Shown here: positions 4,923 to 6,499 of the stretch, piece by piece | Layout of the letters: each line of letters starts with the position of its first letter | How positions within the stretch are numbered: the stretch's first letter is position 1 | The notes under the pieces: generated by a model | What the model was told of the DNA's origin: nothing | The model's database searches: none | The model's input: only the letters and a program-made list of their open reading frames with translations | DNA from: Microcaldota archaeon | GTDB taxonomy: Archaea; Micrarchaeota; Micrarchaeia; Micrarchaeales; Micrarchaeaceae | NCBI GenBank assembly: GCA_021836925.1 | Contig: JAKBHG010000038.1 | Location: forward strand, 1-6,499 | Direction of reading: 5' to 3' | DNA: 6,499 bases | Translations under genes and position numbers: made by a program

Positions 4923-6031
4923 CATTTCTTCGCGCCCTTCGCGGCAACGCGCACATGGTTGCTGCTGCCGTGGTTGTGGTTATTATTCTCCGCAAGGAAC
5001 TCCTTGACGAGAGCTGGTGCATCTTCCTCCACGTCGCCCGATGGCCTGTAATGCAGCTCCTTCCTGGCACGCTCTATGCTGATCACACGGTTGCTCGTCA
5101 CGAACTCGTACTCGTCGTAGTTTATGCCGGTTATCCTCCTGCCTATCCTGGCTATGATCGGGCTCACCTTCCTCTTCGGCATTTCCTTGTTCATCAGCTC
5201 AGAGCCCAGCTTTATCAGTACCCTGAGCTCGTGCTCCTTGCCGTCGGTTACGTTATATATCCTGTTCCTCGCGGCAATGCTGTCCGCCGCGAGCAGCATC
5301 GCATTCGCCGCGTCGCTGACGTTGATGAAAGGTATCGTGTTGCTGCCGTCGCCGATCATGATGAACCTTCCGCTCTCTATCATCCTGAACATCTTGAATA
5401 TAGGGGCATTGTAGCGCGTCGATCCATACAGCGTTGACATCCTGAGTATGGTATATGTGATCTTGGGATTCTCCTCGCTGTATATGTTGATCAGGTTCTC
5501 GGCCATCTGTTTGCTCTGCGAGTAAGGGCTCTCAGGCTTAAGCTCTGACTCCTCAGTAAGAATCTCACCCTTCCTCCTATAGCCGTACACGTTGGTGCTG
5601 CTTGCGTATAAAAAGTGCATGCGCGCGTCCTGTTGCGGGTTTGCGTCTAGGTACGCCTTAATGAGGTTTTCGGTGCCCAGCACGTTGACCTCGACAAGCT
5701 TGTTGTAGCTGTTCTGGTAGTTGAATACCGCGCCTGCAATGTGGAATATCCTGTTGACGCCCTGGCAGGCGTTCTTCAGCTCTTCAAAATCGGTCTCCTT
5801 TTTCAGTGTCAGGTCCGCGACGTACAGCCTGACGCCCTTCGGCAGCTCCGACCATTCGTCGCTCTCCTGTGGGTGCTTTGAAAGCAGTACACGAACCTCC
5901 TCGCCGCGCTCGATCAGCCTGTGTGCCACTGTGCGCCCCAGGTCAGAGCTCGCTCCAGTAACCAGATTGATTGGCCTCTGGGCCCTATCGGCGGTCTCAG
6001 CCTGCGTACTCTTCTGTGTCGATGTCTGCAT
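4922..6031 (-). CDS. Extended SDR / NAD(P)-dependent sugar epimerase-dehydratase family
   Basis: Rossmann-fold oxidoreductase of the extended short-chain dehydrogenase family, most like nucleotide-sugar epimerases/dehydratases; the substrate cannot be read. 369 residues: NLVTGASSDLG at 22-32 (nucleotide loop), FHIAGAV at 96-102, VNVLGTENLI at 115-124, YASSTNVYG at 142-150 (catalytic S/T), catalytic YSQSK at 170-174 (Y170, K174), ILRMSTLYG at 195-203, IGDGSNTIPFINVSDAANA at 226-244, then a substrate-side region to about 335. Odd points: the loop has Ser and Asp where TGxxGxxG or TGxxxGxG Gly residues are expected; the first 20 residues are Gln/Thr-rich with no membrane character; and the tail is Asn/His-rich (349-359) then basic. 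The start ATG at 6031 lies inside the preceding gene (35-nt overlap); no later start codon exists before the Rossmann motif, so the overlap is real. It could serve surface glycan synthesis. Confidence 0.9.
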   Translation of the reverse strand: MQTSTQKSTQAETADRAQRPINLVTGASSDLGRTVAHRLIERGEEVRVLLSKHPQESDEWSELPKGVRLYVADLTLKKETDFEELKNACQGVNRIFHIAGAVFNYQNSYNKLVEVNVLGTENLIKAYLDANPQQDARMHFLYASSTNVYGYRRKGEILTEESELKPESPYSQSKQMAENLINIYSEENPKITYTILRMSTLYGSTRYNAPIFKMFRMIESGRFIMIGDGSNTIPFINVSDAANAMLLAADSIAARNRIYNVTDGKEHELRVLIKLGSELMNKEMPKRKVSPIIARIGRRITGINYDEYEFVTSNRVISIERARKELHYRPSGDVEEDAPALVKEFLAENNNHNHGSSNHVRVAAKGAKK

Positions 6032-6499
6032 CGTCCATCATCCGCGCATCGCCGCCGTTCTGGCTGTTGTCCAGCACAGCGGAGGCGATCCTGCTTATAC
6101 GTCCCTCGGCAAGCCTGTTCATCGCATAGGATACCCAATCCTTGCCGTACGGTGTGTATATGCTCAGGTTTATTCTGTTCTTGATAAGCTTATTAAGTTT
6201 CTTGTTGCTTTCGCCGAACGGCAGTTCGAAGGTGACGTTCTTCTTCAATTCTTTCGACTTGTTAGCAATCCTCAGTATGCTGCTTTCTTCCGTATCTGAT
6301 ATCATGACGTCTCGGCAGGTCTGGGCCGCCCGGCCGAAGTAGTTCACCATCTCTTCCAGTCTTCCGTTGCCCTCGCGGCTCTTGCTCTTCTTCTCCTTGT
6401 CGGTGCCCGAAGTCTCCTTTATCCCCTTTGTCTGCTTGCCGTCCGCGTACTTCTTGCTAACTACGATCTTCATGTGGCTGTCTTTCTTCGAGAGAGATC
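5997..6499 (-). CDS. Proline dehydrogenase-like C-terminal half, 5' end outside the window
   Basis: The frame is open to the right edge, so the ATG at 6473 (158 aa) may be internal and the gene longer. Using ATG numbering, FELPFG (82-87) and NLSIYTPYGKDWVSYAMNRLAEGR (102-125) strongly recall the end of FAD-dependent proline dehydrogenase, which reads FE-x-LyG, then a segment of the form x-Y-x-PYG-x-x-W-x-Y-x-M-RRLAE. That enzyme is a TIM barrel oxidising proline to pyrroline-5-carboxylate. MKIVVSKKYADG at the start could match the VRLVKGAY strand. Differences matter: the Arg pair that holds the proline carboxylate is Asn-Arg here (N119, R120), residues 13-37 are a Lys-rich low-complexity stretch, and the last 20 residues are an acidic tail (DDADIDTEE). 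It may be a diverged or inactive relative. The assignment rests on remembered motifs; the gene itself is well supported by its overlap with the epimerase gene. Confidence 0.6.
   Translation of the reverse strand, partial: SLSKKDSHMKIVVSKKYADGKQTKGIKETSGTDKEKKSKSREGNGRLEEMVNYFGRAAQTCRDVMISDTEESSILRIANKSKELKKNVTFELPFGESNKKLNKLIKNRINLSIYTPYGKDWVSYAMNRLAEGRISRIASAVLDNSQNGGDARMMDDADIDTEEYAG

Noticed and set aside
1..6499. CRISPR array, insertion sequence, attachment site or phage-type module
   Set aside because: No regularly spaced repeats, transposase or integrase frames, or target-site duplications were seen; although a tRNA gene is present, no duplicated tRNA 3' end was found nearby.

Overview
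The window looks like a piece of an archaeal chromosome. It carries a geranylgeranylglyceryl phosphate synthase (the first archaea-specific step of membrane lipid synthesis), an archaeal-type RNase Z, an RqcH/NFACT-family protein, an Hsp20 chaperone, and TATA-box promoters 30-33 nt upstream of start positions. Tight gene spacing, shortened proteins and many poorly conserved small genes would suit a reduced (DPANN/Micrarchaeota-like) genome. That placement is an impression, not something the sequence proves.

Layout. Positions 1-347 (+) are the 3' part of an hsp20 gene, whose stop codon lies inside a perfect 9-bp hairpin. Everything else is on the minus strand and converges on it. Read in the minus-strand direction from the right edge: 6499-5997 is a partial gene whose product resembles the C-terminal half of proline dehydrogenase. 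It overlaps by 35 nt an extended SDR/NAD-dependent epimerase gene (6031-4922). A strong TATA box at the epimerase stop codon precedes the lipid gene (4885-4073). After a T-rich tract comes a short RqcH-like gene (4015-2876) that lacks the usual C-terminal NFACT-R domain, followed 4 nt later by RNase Z (2871-1972). A tRNA-Val(GAC) with its own TATA box lies at 1910-1839, then a polytopic membrane protein (1731-1093) with its own promoter, then a 209-residue protein of unknown function with a His/Glu-rich motif (1053-424).

How the genes relate. RqcH-like protein (rescue of stalled 60S/50S-nascent chain complexes using tRNA), RNase Z (tRNA 3' end maturation) and a tRNA gene lie next to each other, so the centre of the window is a translation/tRNA block, with lipid synthesis immediately upstream. 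Three promoters (lipid gene, tRNA, membrane protein) have the same geometry, with the TATA centre about 30-33 nt before the first nucleotide of the product. This predicts leaderless or nearly leaderless transcripts, whereas the internal rqcH gene has a Shine-Dalgarno-like sequence. No mobile element, CRISPR array or large gene-free stretch is visible; the longest span without a protein-coding gene (1732-1971) holds the tRNA and two promoters. The best candidates for something unusual are the RqcH lacking NFACT-R, the tRNA with C at position 55, the altered active-site segment of the lipid enzyme, and the unrecognised 209-residue protein.
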